Assembly: GCF_001310225.1 (NCBI RefSeq)
Contig: NZ_CP012898.1
Span: forward strand, 3,466,001-3,530,000
Source of the DNA: Pseudalgibacter alginicilyticus
GTDB taxonomy: Bacteria > Bacteroidota > Bacteroidia > Flavobacteriales > Flavobacteriaceae
Direction of reading: 5' to 3'
Length of the DNA: 64,000 bases
In this document: positions 16,752-26,600 of the stretch, one piece after another
How positions within the stretch are numbered: position 1 is the stretch's first letter
Layout: the number at the start of each line of letters is the position of its first letter
Position numbers and translations under genes: made by a program
The notes under the pieces: model-generated
Database searches by the model: none
Told to the model about the DNA's origin: nothing
What the model saw: only the letters and a program-made list of their open reading frames with translations

Positions 16752-17153
16752 TTATTTTTTGATATTAGAAACTTCGACTTCTGTAACCATTTTATCGTTT
16801 TTATTACCCCAACTGTTGGTGATGTAATTCATAACATCCGCTACTTCATCATCGCTTAAACCCATAGGAGCCATAGTGCCGTTGTATGTTTTGCCATTAA
16901 CTACTATTTCGCCACTCTGACCATATTTAATACCTCTTATACTTGCTTCTCGATTTTTCATTAAATAATCAGATTTTGCTAATGGCGGAAAGGTTTCAGG
17001 AACACCTTCTCCAGCTGGCATATGACAATTAACACAAAAATCAGTATAAATTGCACGACCACGTTCTATGCTTTCTTGAAGTTTTGGATTTTGCTTATTT
17101 TGGCAAAAAACAAATGTTATGGCAGTAAAATATGTGATTATTATTAATTTCAT
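16752..17153 (-). CDS. Exported c-type cytochrome
   Basis: A 17-18 residue signal sequence precedes a small class I cytochrome c. Heme is attached at CVNCH (Cys40, Cys43, His44) in FCVNCHMPAGEGVPETFPPL, and the probable Met ligand is in TMAPMGLSDDE, followed by the C-terminal helix EVADVMNYITNSWG. It directly follows the PQQ-dependent dehydrogenase gene by 3 bases, and the obvious role is as that enzyme's periplasmic electron acceptor. A Cys at the end of the signal (VFCQN) might be a lipobox but has an unusual Phe before it. Confidence 0.93.
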   Translation of the reverse strand: MKLIIITYFTAITFVFCQNKQNPKLQESIERGRAIYTDFCVNCHMPAGEGVPETFPPLAKSDYLMKNREASIRGIKYGQSGEIVVNGKTYNGTMAPMGLSDDEVADVMNYITNSWGNKNDKMVTEVEVSNIKK

Positions 17154-17156
17154 ATA

Positions 17157-18281
17157 TTATTTTTTAGGAACAATTTTGAAAATACCTTTACCTTCAACCG
17201 CAATGTAAATATTACCATCAGTAGCTTCTAAAACATTTCTAACGCGACCAATATTTTCAAAAAGTTTTTCTCTTTTTATAACCTTTCCGTCTTTTAAAAC
17301 CAAGCGTTCTAAATATTGGAATTTTAAAGACCCAACCAATAAATTGCCTTTCCAGTCAGGATATTTGTCAGAAAAAACAAATGTTAAGCCACTTGGTGCA
17401 ATGGATGGTACCCAATAAAATAGGGGTTGTTCCATGCCTTCTTTTTCTGTAATGTCTGTAAAACTGGTGCCTGCATAATTAATTCCATATGAAATAACTG
17501 GCCAGCCATAGTTTTTGCCTTTTTCTATAATATTGATTTCATCTCCACCTTTAGGGCCGTGTTCATGTTCCCATAAATCACCTGTTTTTGGGTTTTTAAC
17601 TAATCCTTGTGGGTTTCTGTGACCGTAACTGTAAATGGCTGTTTTTGCATTTGCAGTGCTGATAAAAGGATTATCATGAGGAACACTACCGTCATCGTTT
17701 AGTCTATAAATTTTTCCGCAATCCAAAGTTAAATCCTGAGGATAGATATCACGTTCACCGCGTTCACCTATAGAAAAGAATAGGTAGCCGTCATTATCAA
17801 ATTCAATACGAGAACCCCAATGTTGTCCTTTTTTAGTGTTTGGATTGGCTTTGTACAAGATTTCTTTTTCAACTAAGGTGTTTTCTTTTAATTTTGCTCG
17901 CATGATGGCTGTGTTACCTCCATCTCCTTCACCATTAGCAGATGCAAACGAAAAATAAATCCAACCATTTTCAGAATAGTTAGGGTGCAATTCAACATCC
18001 ATAAAACCACCTTGTCCACGAACATAAATATCGGGAAGTCCTGCAATGTTGGTTTTTTTACCTCCTTTAAAATGAATAAGTTGACCTGATTTTTCAGTAA
18101 TTAACATGCTGTTGTCTGGAAGTAAAACCATCCCCCAAGGAATATCCAAATCTGCCACATACATTTCAGTAGTGTAGTTGAGGTTTTTTGGTATTTCTGC
18201 TTCAACAGAAGAGTCCTGTTGTTGTGCGCATGCCGAAAATGACATGTATATTGTGAATATAAAAGCTAAATTTTTTATCAT
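17157..18281 (-). CDS. PQQ-dependent sugar dehydrogenase (soluble aldose dehydrogenase type)
   Basis: This is a beta-propeller quinoprotein that oxidises aldoses with pyrroloquinoline quinone. A lipoprotein-type leader ends SFSACAQQ. Landmarks are LDIPWGMVLLPDNSMLITEKSG, RGQGGFMDVELHPNY, KKGQHWGSRIEFDNDGYLFFSIGERG, YSYGHRNPQGL and WEHEHGPKGGDEINIIEKGKNYGWPV, typical of the YliI/Asd group; the His of GQHWGSR is the expected catalytic base. At 374 residues it is complete. It sits between a TonB receptor and a cytochrome c, giving a plausible cofactor-uptake, oxidation and electron-acceptor unit. Confidence 0.93.
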   Translation of the reverse strand: MIKNLAFIFTIYMSFSACAQQQDSSVEAEIPKNLNYTTEMYVADLDIPWGMVLLPDNSMLITEKSGQLIHFKGGKKTNIAGLPDIYVRGQGGFMDVELHPNYSENGWIYFSFASANGEGDGGNTAIMRAKLKENTLVEKEILYKANPNTKKGQHWGSRIEFDNDGYLFFSIGERGERDIYPQDLTLDCGKIYRLNDDGSVPHDNPFISTANAKTAIYSYGHRNPQGLVKNPKTGDLWEHEHGPKGGDEINIIEKGKNYGWPVISYGINYAGTSFTDITEKEGMEQPLFYWVPSIAPSGLTFVFSDKYPDWKGNLLVGSLKFQYLERLVLKDGKVIKREKLFENIGRVRNVLEATDGNIYIAVEGKGIFKIVPKK

Positions 18282-18309
18282 TTTTTTCTTTCTTTATTGT
18301 AAAAATACA

Positions 18310-20622
18310 TTAAATCTTATAACTTATATGAATTCCAGAAAAATAGTTCACTGGATTTCCAGGGTAATAATATCTAGGAGCACTGCCTCCAAAACCACTG
18401 GCATTAATAAGAATTTGGGAAGCAAAGGCTTCATTGAAAATATTATCCACTCCTAAAAAAACATTTAACGTCAATTTTTGTGCCATCAAAATTTGGTAAC
18501 CTATTTTTAAGTTTGTTAAGTTGTAAGCATCTGAAAAAAGAGAATTACTATCAGTTATAGGCATGCTTCCAATATGCTGATAATTAATATTTCCGTAGAT
18601 GCCAAGTTTTGAATTTATATCTATTCCAACATTAAAAATATTTGAGGGTACACCTGTTAGTTTATTTCCAGAATAATCACTCGTGTCATCAATAAATTTC
18701 TTGAATTTAAAATTATTTTTGGTATACGAAATAAAAGATTTAAGATTGATGGCATCTGTGTTCATGATTTTATAGTTTAAAGAAAGTTCCAGGCCATCAT
18801 GTCTTGTTTTACCTGCATTAATTCCAATATATTGATCATCAGCTGTTCTTCTTGCTACTAAAAGATTTTTAATAGCCATTTGGAAAATAGCAGCATTAAA
18901 CTGAAGTTTGTTTTTAAGTATAGATCCTCTGCTGCCAATTTCATAATTCCAGCCAGTTTCAGGCTTTATATTGGTGTTAATTAAGCCATCTGGTAATAAT
19001 GTTTCTTCTAATGAAGGAGGAGAAAACCCATGACTAATATTGGAGTATAGACTTATGTTTTCTGTAACTAATTGTGAAATACCAAACTTGGGAGATAATT
19101 TGTTTTCAAAGTTATAGGAACCCGATTGGTTAGGACTGGAATCTGGAAATCTATCTTCTAGGTTGTATGATGTGTCATTAAAATTTAATCCGATAGATAC
19201 TGTGGTTTTTTTTGTGATGCTATAATTAGTCTCAAAAAAGAGGTTGTAATAGCTGCGTTCTTCTTTAAAATCAGAAAACCGATTTCCTTCAACGCTGCCA
19301 GTTCCTGTAGGGAAATTTTCGTATAAATTTTCAAAATTGCCCCATTGATTAGTGTCTCTAAAAAATTCACCTCCTATAGTCCAGTGTAAGTTATTTTTGA
19401 ATAGTTTTAAGTTGCCAATGAGTCGACTTCTTAAACCAAAAGCATTAGTGTTTTCTTCTAAAATGTCAAAAGGTCTGGGTTCGTAGCTCTTTTTAAAAGA
19501 AGTAAAAATACTAGTAAGCTGTTTTAAATTATTATGGTATTGATGGTTCCAAGATAAACCAAAAACACCGCGCTGTGAATCCTCATACCCTTTGGCTTGT
19601 TTCCATGTAAAAGCTGCTGATTTGGGATTGTTTATAAAATCATTTTCATTAATGGAGCTTGGAATAAAAGCTTTTAGGTTTACCAAACTAATAAATAAAT
19701 TTAGATTATCTTTTTGGCTAATAAAATGATTGGTATTTATTGTAAAAGTTTGGCGGTCGTATTTATTGTTTTCTCTAAAACCATCGCTATGTGTATTGCT
19801 GTAAATTGCTCTAAAGCTATGTTTATTTGTTCCATGATTGATGTTTATTAACCCTTTCATTAAACCAAAAGAACCAATAGTTAATTCGCTTTGCAAGTTG
19901 GTTTGGTTTAAATAGGCGTTTTGAGGTTGTAAATGAATCGTGCCACCTAATCCAGCTCCATAAATGCTTGAAGCAGCTCCCTTAATAATTTCCATTTTGG
20001 TTATGGCACCCAATTCAAAATCTTCAATATTAGTATTCCCGTTTCCAGAAGTTAGCGGAATATCTTGAAAATAAGCCCTTATTTTGGAAGTTCCATATAA
20101 GTTTCTGGTGCCTATACCTCGTATACTGATTCTATTGGTGTTTAAAGCAGCGGTTTGCATAAATACACCTGTAACTCGATTTAAAGCAGAATTAATATTT
20201 GTGTTGTTGGCCCTATTTATATCTTCTGAAGAAACAATTTGAATGGATGAAACAGCTTTTTTAAGGTGAAGCGGTAAATGGTTGGAGCTTACAAAAACTT
20301 CATCGAGTTCAGAAGGATTAATATCTAATTGAATGATTATAAAATCTGAATTAGAAATTTGAATTTCTTTGCTAATATATCCTATTTTTCGAAATTCATA
20401 ATTTCCTGTATTAGGTATTGTAAATTCCCCAAACTCATTGGAATTTGAATAGATGTTAGTTTTTAAATTTTTAATTTGAACATGACTTAAAGGAATACGG
20501 TTAGTGCCATCAATTATTTTTACTTTTATATTTTTTTGACTAAAATTATATTGGCAGCTAAAAATTAATATCCACAAAAAAAGACATGATTTTCTAATAG
20601 TCTGTATTGGGTTTTTAGTCAT
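18310..20622 (-). CDS. TonB-dependent outer-membrane receptor, candidate PQQ importer (PqqU/YncD-like)
   Basis: The 770-residue receptor has a signal peptide, a carboxypeptidase-regulatory-like domain (residues about 32-110), a plug (ISIRGIGTRNLYGTSKIRAYFQDIPLT, then IIKGAASSIYGAGLGGTI) and a 22-strand barrel ending in an aromatic/Ile tail (SYKI). From memory it resembles E. coli YncD/PqqU in FSPPSLEETLLPDG, NAGKTRHDGLEL and the last strands (ILINASGFGG, then RYYYPGNPVNY). It is 28 bases upstream of the PQQ dehydrogenase in the same operon. PQQ uptake is therefore favoured; a siderophore or sugar ligand remains possible. Confidence 0.88.
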   Translation of the reverse strand: MTKNPIQTIRKSCLFLWILIFSCQYNFSQKNIKVKIIDGTNRIPLSHVQIKNLKTNIYSNSNEFGEFTIPNTGNYEFRKIGYISKEIQISNSDFIIIQLDINPSELDEVFVSSNHLPLHLKKAVSSIQIVSSEDINRANNTNINSALNRVTGVFMQTAALNTNRISIRGIGTRNLYGTSKIRAYFQDIPLTSGNGNTNIEDFELGAITKMEIIKGAASSIYGAGLGGTIHLQPQNAYLNQTNLQSELTIGSFGLMKGLININHGTNKHSFRAIYSNTHSDGFRENNKYDRQTFTINTNHFISQKDNLNLFISLVNLKAFIPSSINENDFINNPKSAAFTWKQAKGYEDSQRGVFGLSWNHQYHNNLKQLTSIFTSFKKSYEPRPFDILEENTNAFGLRSRLIGNLKLFKNNLHWTIGGEFFRDTNQWGNFENLYENFPTGTGSVEGNRFSDFKEERSYYNLFFETNYSITKKTTVSIGLNFNDTSYNLEDRFPDSSPNQSGSYNFENKLSPKFGISQLVTENISLYSNISHGFSPPSLEETLLPDGLINTNIKPETGWNYEIGSRGSILKNKLQFNAAIFQMAIKNLLVARRTADDQYIGINAGKTRHDGLELSLNYKIMNTDAINLKSFISYTKNNFKFKKFIDDTSDYSGNKLTGVPSNIFNVGIDINSKLGIYGNINYQHIGSMPITDSNSLFSDAYNLTNLKIGYQILMAQKLTLNVFLGVDNIFNEAFASQILINASGFGGSAPRYYYPGNPVNYFSGIHISYKI

Positions 20623-20719
20623 TTATTAAATTAATAAGAGGATTCAGATTTGATTAAGTATAGTGATAATTTTTTTAAAAGTTAAAAATTTTTCTTTAAA
20701 AAAATAAACAAAATATTAG

Positions 20720-20749
20720 TTTGGGTATTGTATAAATAAATTATATTTG
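20720..20749 (+). promoter_or_regulatory. Promoter of tRNA-Pro
   Basis: TTTG (20720-20723) and TATATTTG (20742-20749) are separated by 18 bases, close to the Bacteroidota consensus. They lie 50 bases upstream of the mature tRNA. Confidence 0.7.
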
Positions 20750-20798
20750 CACTCGCTTTCAAGTGATGTAAAATTACTTTAAGCAATGATAGCCAATT

Positions 20799-20873
20799 CG
20801 GGGTGTAGCGTAGCCCGGTTATCGCGCCGCGTTTGGGACGCGGAGGTCGCAGGTTCGAATCCTGCCACCCCGA
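20799..20873 (+). tRNA. tRNA-Pro(UGG)
   Basis: The acceptor stem CGGGGTG pairs with CACCCCG, with discriminator A at 20873. The anticodon stem CCGCG/CGCGG encloses the loop TTTGGGA, giving anticodon TGG at 20834-20836. The T arm GCAGG-TTCGAAT-CCTGC is canonical. No CCA is encoded. The 3' end is the apparent target of an integration event, as a degenerate copy of it occurs at 30037-30060. Confidence 0.98.
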
Positions 20874-20874
20874 C
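20851..20874 (+). repeat. Attachment-site candidate (attL) in the tRNA-Pro 3' end
   Basis: AGGTTCGAATCCTGCCACCCCGAC, the T-loop to acceptor segment of the tRNA, shares an exact 10-base core (CTGCCACCCC) and an alignable flank with 30037-30060. A tyrosine recombinase remnant begins about 200 bases downstream, the usual layout for a tRNA-targeting element. Confidence 0.6.
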
Positions 20875-20898
20875 AAAAATGAATACCAATAGAAACTA

Positions 20899-20934
20899 AA
20901 ACCTTGTAAATCGTATGATTTACAAGGTTTTTTT
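20899..20934 (+). terminator. Terminator downstream of tRNA-Pro
   Basis: A 14-bp perfect stem (AAACCTTGTAAATC with GATTTACAAGGTTT, loop GTAT) runs into TTTT. If the island model holds, this terminator was brought in by the element or formed part of its left end. Confidence 0.85.
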
Positions 20935-21098
20935 AGTTTTTAGAATATTATAAGCATTGAATTGATATGGTTTAATTCGATACACAGTTTCAAAACAAAA
21001 AAAGTGTTAACCGAATTATGAACCGTCACAGAGAGTTATATTACATTTGAATTGATGGAGGTAGTGTATATTCATAAACAGACTATATATTCATAGAT

Positions 21099-21459
21099 AA
21101 AGTGAAAATATCATTGTTGTATCTATCCGAAGAATTAGTTCAGAAATATAAAGGATATATCAAAATCAAGAAAATAGAAACTTTATTTTCTAATATTTCA
21201 AACTAAAACAAAACTCAACAAATACTTAAAAGATATTGCATATGTATGTAAAATCAAATAGAATCTAATTTTTTATTTCGCTAATCACACTTTCTTAACT
21301 ACGATAACTTTGAGCAATGTTATACCTATTGAAGTGGTAACACAATTACTTGGCGATTACAAAACAGCAACTATTCAAATTTCTGCTATGGTTGTTGAAA
21401 GAAAGGTAATTGAATATATTAATACTTTAAAGCTTAAAAAGATTCATAGTAACAACTAG
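21099..21459 (+). pseudogene. Decayed tyrosine recombinase (integrase), C-terminal catalytic part
   Basis: Translated pieces follow the end of a Bacteroidota site-specific integrase: KVKISLLYLSEELVQKYK, then ETLFSNISN to a stop at 21204; after a frameshift LNKYLKDIAYVCKIK to a stop at 21259; then NLIFYFANHTFLTT-ITLSNVIPIEVVTQLLGDYKT to the stop at 21457. The HTF box and the LGxxxxxTTQIYA-like region are recognisable; the expected Arg of the ARHTF box is Asn and the nucleophile Tyr reads Ser (IQISAMV), so it is dead. Weak similarity may extend back to about 21050. Its place just after tRNA-Pro marks an old integrated element. Confidence 0.8.
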
Positions 21460-21493
21460 AAAAATCATTCTAAATCAAAATAAAATAATACAG

Positions 21494-21501
21494 TATATTT
21501 G
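21494..21501 (+). promoter_or_regulatory. Candidate -7 element of the AraC-type regulator gene
   Basis: TATATTTG matches TAnnTTTG 19 bases before the start codon. No clear -33 partner is seen. Confidence 0.45.
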
Positions 21502-21520
21502 AGTACAAAACCAACTTAAA

Positions 21521-22429
21521 ATGTATAAACAATCTTCAATAAAAAGCCTTACAATAGAAGAAGTAGTGGAGATTATAGGAGATATGCCACAAGAAGAAAA
21601 TGGTTTACATATACATTTTTCGAAAAGTAGGTTTAAAGAAATTCCAATAGGATATCCTTTTAGAGCCAATGCCTTCACTTTTATATTAATCATTAAAGGC
21701 GAATTAAGGTTGCAAATAAATTTACTTAATTATACTATTAATAAATTTGAAATTATTGCTATAAATCAACAAATGGTTACTCATGCTCAAGAAATGAGCA
21801 AAAATCTTGAAATTGTAACAATTAGCTTTAATATTGATTTTATATTGCGAAACTCTATTAATAAAAATGATATTGATACTTTAGACTTCTTTACGGCGAT
21901 TAGTATACCCAAATTAAAATTATCTAAAGAAAATTTTAAAGCGTTTATTTCAGTGGCAAAAATTTTAGAACAAAATAATCGCCTTGCTAAAAACAACCCA
22001 TATAATAAAGAAAAAATAACTCATAGTTTTAATTTATTAATGTATCATTATGCTTCTTTATTAAAGAGACAGTTTCCTAATATAGAGGAAAATTTAACCC
22101 GACAAGAAAAATTAGCACTTCGGTTTTTAAAATTGTTAAATGAAAATTTTAAACAAGAGCGTACGGTGCAATTTTATGCAGATATCTTATGTTTAACTCC
22201 AGGTTATTTATCAAAAGTCTTAAAGCATATTTCGAAAAAAACAGCAAGCGAATTAATTGAAGAAGCCGTGATAATGGAGGCAAAATTACTATTAAAAAAT
22301 CAAACCTTGTCCATTTCTGAAATTGCAAATGAGCTTCAATTTAGTGATCAATCTTTCTTTGGTAAATATTTTAAAAAACACACGGGTTACTCACCTTCAA
22401 AGTTTAGGGAAATTAATTTTAAAAGTTAA
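21521..22429 (+). CDS. AraC family transcriptional regulator
   Basis: Residues about 30-180 form a cupin-like ligand-binding region (IPIGYPFRANAFTFILIIKGELRLQINL). The last 100 residues hold the double HTH: VQFYADILCLTPGYLSKVLKHI and LSISEIANELQFSDQSFFGKYFKKHTGYSPSKFRE, the AraC signature. It is divergent in style from the PUL regulators and sits 155 bases upstream of a co-directional RND efflux operon. Control of that pump is the natural inference. The inducer is unknown. Confidence 0.93.
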   Translation: MYKQSSIKSLTIEEVVEIIGDMPQEENGLHIHFSKSRFKEIPIGYPFRANAFTFILIIKGELRLQINLLNYTINKFEIIAINQQMVTHAQEMSKNLEIVTISFNIDFILRNSINKNDIDTLDFFTAISIPKLKLSKENFKAFISVAKILEQNNRLAKNNPYNKEKITHSFNLLMYHYASLLKRQFPNIEENLTRQEKLALRFLKLLNENFKQERTVQFYADILCLTPGYLSKVLKHISKKTASELIEEAVIMEAKLLLKNQTLSISEIANELQFSDQSFFGKYFKKHTGYSPSKFREINFKS

Positions 22430-22584
22430 TTTTTGACCAACAAGCTTCCGTAATATTCCCTTTTTTTTCTTTTTATATATAAAAATAACTGATTTAGACC
22501 AATATTTTCCGTTTGTAAACCTGTTGTAATTCTATCAATAATAAGATTTTTGTTGCCTATAATCCTAAAATTATAGCAACAAAT

Positions 22585-23598
22585 ATGAAGCAAATTATCA
22601 CCTTAACAACTTTAATTTTATTATTAGTAGGTTGTTCAGATAAAAAGAAAACGGTAAAACCAACTATTATTCCTAAGGTTACCGTAAAAAAAATACAAAC
22701 AAGTTCTGAAACTGAAGTTTTAAATTATAGCGGAACCATTGAGGCAGACAATACCGTGTCTTTAGGTTTCTCTGTTCCAGGCCGGATTTCAAAAGTCTAT
22801 GTGCAAGAAGGGCAAAAAGTAAAACGAGGGCAGTTACTAGCAGCAATAGACCAAACTACATATAAAAATGCATTTGATATAGCGAATGCTGGCTTAGAAC
22901 AAGCTAATGATAACTTTAATAGATTACATAGTTTATATGAAAAAGGAAGTTTGCCAGAACGCGATTTTATTGCCGTTAAAGTGGCTGTAGCTCAAGCTAA
23001 TGCAAATAAAAATTTAGCAGAGAAAAATTTAGCAGACACGAATCTTTATGCGCCTTTTTCTGGAATGATTACAGCTAAACTAACAGAAATAGGAGCAACG
23101 GCAGCACCTGGAGTACCAGCTTTTACTGTTATGAAAACAGATAAAGTTTACGCCAAAGCTTCTATTACGGAATCGGAAATAGCTAAACTCAAAATAGGTA
23201 CAGATGCTAAGGTTGAAATCTCCTCATTAGATGAAATTTTTAATGGCAAAGTCGCTATTGTAAATCCAAGTGCAGATGCATTAACCAGAACGTTTAATGT
23301 AAAAGTACGTCTTGATAATAATGAAGATAAGTTATTACCAGGCATGATTAGTACTATAAAAATCAATACGGGTAATACCGTAAATGTTATTTCAATTCCT
23401 TCAGAAAATGTGGTAAGAGATGCTAACAATATACTCTATGTGTTTATGGTCAAAAATAATAAAGCCATTAAAAAAAGAGTATCTCTTGGCAACTTTAAAG
23501 GTAATGAGGTCATCGTTACAGAAGGTTTAGCAATTGGTGATTCAGTTGTAATTGCAGGAAATAAAAATTTAAAAGATGGACAAACAGTGTCTCTATAA
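22585..23598 (+). CDS. RND efflux periplasmic adaptor (membrane-fusion) lipoprotein
   Basis: The adaptor connects the RND pump to the TolC channel across the periplasm. The lipobox is LLLVGC with Cys17. The lipoyl half-motifs FSVPGRISKVYVQEGQKVKRGQLLAAID and LYAPFSGMITAKLTEIGA flank a helical hairpin (residues about 95-150), followed by beta-barrel and membrane-proximal domains (ADALTRTFNVKVRLDNNEDKLLPGM). It is the first gene of a three-gene pump operon, 14 bases before the transporter. The length of 337 is typical. Confidence 0.96.
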   Translation: MKQIITLTTLILLLVGCSDKKKTVKPTIIPKVTVKKIQTSSETEVLNYSGTIEADNTVSLGFSVPGRISKVYVQEGQKVKRGQLLAAIDQTTYKNAFDIANAGLEQANDNFNRLHSLYEKGSLPERDFIAVKVAVAQANANKNLAEKNLADTNLYAPFSGMITAKLTEIGATAAPGVPAFTVMKTDKVYAKASITESEIAKLKIGTDAKVEISSLDEIFNGKVAIVNPSADALTRTFNVKVRLDNNEDKLLPGMISTIKINTGNTVNVISIPSENVVRDANNILYVFMVKNNKAIKKRVSLGNFKGNEVIVTEGLAIGDSVVIAGNKNLKDGQTVSL

Positions 23599-23612
23599 AA
23601 GAACTGAATAAG

Positions 23613-26600
23613 ATGATGAAAAAAGTAAAAATAAACTTTATAGAGGCAGCAATGAAATACCGTCAGGTAACCATTGTGCTTACCATATTGTTAATGATTT
23701 TAGGCGTATATGCTTTAGCCACCATGGCCCGAAGTGAAGATCCACAAATTACCGTTCGTAAGGGATTGGTAATAGCAGCATTTCCTGGCGCAGACGAGTT
23801 ACAAGTAGAACAACAATTAACCAATCAAATTGAACAATTTTTGTTCGGTTTTGAGGAAGTTAGAAAGGAGAAAACAATCTCGGATACCAAAGAAGGACAA
23901 GTGGTAGTTACTGTAGAGTTAAATGAAAATGTAGTAGATACAGATGGTTTTTGGGCGACTTTACAACATGGATTAAATACAACATTCAGGCAAAATTACA
24001 CGTTGCCACAAGGTGTGATTGGTCCAATAGTTAACAGTGACTTTGGAGATGTGGTGGCTCAAATGATTACAGTTTCTGCACCAGGACGAAGTTATGCAGA
24101 GATTGAGACTTATTTGGATGAGTTAGAAGATGGCTTAAAGACCATTACAGAAACATCAAAAATTAAACGTTACGGTGGACAAAAACAGCAAATTTATGTA
24201 ACGGTTCAAGATGAAAAAATGAAACAATATGGTTTCGATTTTTCAACTATAGCTCAAATTATTCAAATGCAAAATAATACCGGCTATTCTGGAGGAATTA
24301 CGTTAGAGAATTCGGAAGTCTCTGTGTTTGCCAAAAATCAATATAAAAATGAAGCAGATTTAGGCAATCAAATTGTATATAGTAGTCCAGATGGCAAAGT
24401 TGTTCGCTTAAAAGATGTGGCAACTATTGAACGTCGTTACGAAGAAGTTTCAAGCTATATTAAGGTAAATGATGAAAAAGTAATGATGTTAACCGTAGAG
24501 ATGCAACCCGGTAATAACATTGTTCAATTTGGAGAGAAAATAACTAATAAAATTAATGAAGTAAAAAAACGATTACCTCAAGATGTTCAAATTACCACTA
24601 TTGTAGACCAACCTGCAGTTGTAAAGGCAAGTATTAGCCATTTTATGTTAGAGTTTGTTATCGCTATTGTGGCGGTAATTATTGTAGTAATCCTGTTGTT
24701 ACCCTTTCGTGTGGCAATAGTTTCGGCAGTGGCATGTCCAATTGCTATAGTCATTACATTCGGCGTTTTAAACGTTATTGGTGTAGAAATTCATCAAGTT
24801 ACCTTAGCCGCATTAATTATAGTATTGGGCATGGTAGTAGATAATGCTATTGTAGTTGTAGATAATTATATAGAAAAATTAGATGAAGGTGAAGACCGGT
24901 GGACAGCCGCTTGGCAAAGTGGTACCCAATTAATGGTGCCAATTTTTACAGCAACAATGGCCATTATTTTTGCCTTTATACCATTGGCTTTTTTCTTAAA
25001 CGGATTAGCTAAAGAGTTTATCCAGGCTTTACCAATTGCTGTAGCAGTAGCTTTATTTGCATCATTGTTAGTTGCATTGTTGTTAACACCATATATGTGT
25101 TATGTCTTTATAAAAAAAGGATTAAAGCACAAGGTAAGTGATGGGGATAAAAAAAGTATGTTAGATAGATTGCAGCATGTGTTTAATAATGGTTTAGATT
25201 ATAGTTTTAAGTGGCCAAAAGCAACCTTGTTCTGTGGATTATTATCTGTTGTAATTGCCATTTTAATAGCGATGGGCTTAGAGCAGGAATTGTTTCCAAC
25301 TGCAGAACGAAATCAGTTTAACATAGAAGTGTGGCTGCCTAACGGAGGAAATTTAAAACAAACTGAAGACGCTGTAAAACGTATTGAAAACGAAATAAAA
25401 AAAGAAGAAAGGGTTTTAGGCGTGGCAAGTTTTGTTGGTACCAGTTCTCCAAGGTTTCATTCTACGTATGCACCAGAATTCCCTCGAAAAAACTTTGCCC
25501 AAATCTTTATAACGACAACTGGTAAAGAAGCTACACAAGAATTAGCAGATGAGTACATTAAAAAGTTTGAAGGTTTTATTCCAGATGGTTATATCCGCAT
25601 CAGACAACTTTCAATGAAAGAAACGCCAGCACCTATTGAAGTAAGAATTGTGGGTGAAGATTTAAATACACAAAAACAAGTAGCAGAACAAGTAAAAGTA
25701 ATTTTAGAAGATGCTCAAGGAACAAACTGGATAAGAACATCGTATCAAGACGATTATTATGGTGTAAAAGTAAATTTAAACGACGATAAGGCCAACCGTT
25801 TGGGCGTAACCAATGCAATCGTTTCACAAACTTTGGGAGCAGGCTTAAAAGGGTATCCGGTATCTACGTTATACGAAGGGGATAAAGCGATAGATATTTT
25901 ATTGCGTTTTGATGCTGAAAATCGTGAGAATTTTAACGATTTGGGCGCTTTAAATATACCTACAGTATTTGGTACAAAAGTACAATTAAGAGAGGTCGCA
26001 GACATTACTCCTGAGTGGCATACAGGAACCATAACTCATAGAAATGGTTTAAGAACATTAACGGTTAGAGCTGAAACACAGTTGGGAATAAAAGCCACCT
26101 CTATCCAAAATGATATCATGCCTAAAATTGATGCTTTACACTTACCAGACGGCATATCAATTACCTATGGAGGTGAATACGAAAGTACTAATGAAACAGC
26201 ACCACACATGATGGCGTCTTTAGGGATAAGTTTAATATTAATCTTTTTAGTGCTTTTATTTCAATTCAAGGATTTTACAAAAGTCTTAATTGTTTTAGCA
26301 ACATTTCCGTTGAGTTTACTAGGCGCATTTTTGGGGTTGTTACTTACAGGAAATCCAATTGGTTTTACGGCTTTTATGGGAATAATTAGTCTTATTGGCA
26401 TAGTGGTAAGAAACGGAATTATTTTGGTGGATTATGCAGACGAGCTGGTCTTAGAACACGGTTATACCGTAAAAGCAGCGGCTAAAGCATCAGGGAAAAG
26501 ACGTATGCGTCCCATCTTTTTAACCTCTGCAGCAGCAGCTATTGGTGTGGTTCCTATGATTATTGGTAAATCACCACTGTGGGCGCCTTTAGGAAGTGTG

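Noticed and set aside
20682-20876. Minus-strand 64-residue open frame MSGWQDSNLRPPRPKRG...
   Set aside because: It is an antisense reading of tRNA-Pro; this kind of peptide is a well-known false gene call.
23148-23429. Minus-strand 93-residue open frame inside the RND adaptor gene
   Set aside because: Antisense shadow of a strongly conserved adaptor gene.
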